From an uncultured bacterium (lineage in GTDB: Bacteria; Bacteroidota; Bacteroidia; Chitinophagales; Chitinophagaceae), in NCBI GenBank assembly GCA_903957405.1, contig CAJBPC010000275.1, forward strand, positions 1-7,027: a DNA stretch of 7,027 nt, given 5' to 3'. The translations under genes and the position numbers were made by a program. Positions within the stretch are counted from its first letter, which is position 1. Each line of letters starts with the position of its first letter. The notes beneath the pieces are model-generated. The model searched no databases, had not been told where the DNA came from, and saw only the letters and a list, made by a program, of their open reading frames with translations. Shown piece after piece: positions 6,770 to 7,027 of the stretch.

Positions 6770-7027
6770 CTATGATTTGAGGAGTACGCTCATCACTTTC
6801 CAAACATTTTCCATGAGGATCCGATGACCTTCCGCCGTTGGATGGATACCATCTGACTGGTTCAGTTCGGATTCACCGGCAACACCCTCAAGCAAAAAAG
6901 GCACCAAGACCATAGCATTCTTCATGGCAAGATCGGGATAGATTTCCTTAAAACGACCCGTGAAATCCTTACCCATATTCGGCGGCGCCTGCATGCCGGC
7001 CATCACAAGCTTCACATTGGGGTATCG
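6770..7027 (-). CDS. SGNH/GDSL-type esterase, TesA-like (C-terminal part; 5' end outside window)
   Basis: The last 85 residues of a serine esterase related to TesA (lysophospholipase L1/arylesterase). The frame is open to the right edge, so the start and the catalytic Ser block lie outside. The visible part begins RYPNVKLVMAGMQAPPNMG, equivalent to the strand and loop before the substrate pocket in TesA. It continues with RFKEIYPDLA and LVPFLLEGVAG, then the hallmark block V, SDGIHPTAEGH, whose Asp (codon 6853-6851) and His (codon 6844-6842) complete the Ser-Asp-His triad. The C-terminal helix ends at LLKS. A GTG within the window (7015) is simply an internal Val codon. Only 26 nt separate its stop from that of the convergent dipeptidase gene, with no clear terminator between. 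TesA-like family members are often exported and act on thioesters, aryl esters or lysophospholipids; the substrate here is unknown. Confidence 0.9.
   Translation of the reverse strand, partial: RYPNVKLVMAGMQAPPNMGKDFTGRFKEIYPDLAMKNAMVLVPFLLEGVAGESELNQSDGIHPTAEGHRILMENVWKVMSVLLKS

Overview
The window looks like chromosomal DNA of a Bacteroidota bacterium (phylum-level call only). The evidence is an alternative complex III (Act) operon with Bacteroidota-type ActA and ActB, a small two-helix membrane protein resembling the phylum's DUF6787 family, a secreted protein with a carboxypeptidase-regulatory-like domain, promoter-like TAnnTTTG motifs, and no clear Shine-Dalgarno sequences before most genes. 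Base composition looks even across the window. I see no insertion sequence, CRISPR array, tRNA or rRNA, and no sign of recent transfer.

Layout. Positions 1-3466 (minus strand) hold the start of an act operon. actA encodes a membrane-anchored multiheme cytochrome c with six CXXCH motifs. It is followed by actB, the large molybdopterin-oxidoreductase-like subunit with a twin-arginine signal, which runs off the left edge. Positions 3467-3698 are a divergent control region with a good promoter candidate for actA, a weaker one for the rightward genes, and a 13-nt palindrome. Positions 3699-6743 (plus strand) hold four genes in one direction: the DUF6787-like membrane protein, purN (de novo purine synthesis), an exported protein of unknown function with an N-terminal beta-sandwich domain, and an exported M19 dipeptidase. 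Positions 6770-7027 (minus strand) hold the C-terminal end of a TesA-like SGNH esterase, convergent with the dipeptidase gene.

How the genes work together. ActA and ActB belong to the quinol-oxidising alternative complex III, which replaces the bc1 complex and passes electrons through haems c to a terminal oxidase. The rightward genes are mainly housekeeping and envelope functions with no evident link to respiration.

The observation most worth a second look is at the start of actB. The only plausible ATG (2142-2140) is out of frame with the rest of the protein by one base, and the break falls at a run of six A. Seven A would restore a canonical ActB N-terminus. This could be a sequence error, a real mutation, slippage, or use of an internal start at 2026 that still gives a complete Tat signal. 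Otherwise the genes are recognisable conserved families, and I found no convincing undescribed multi-gene system.
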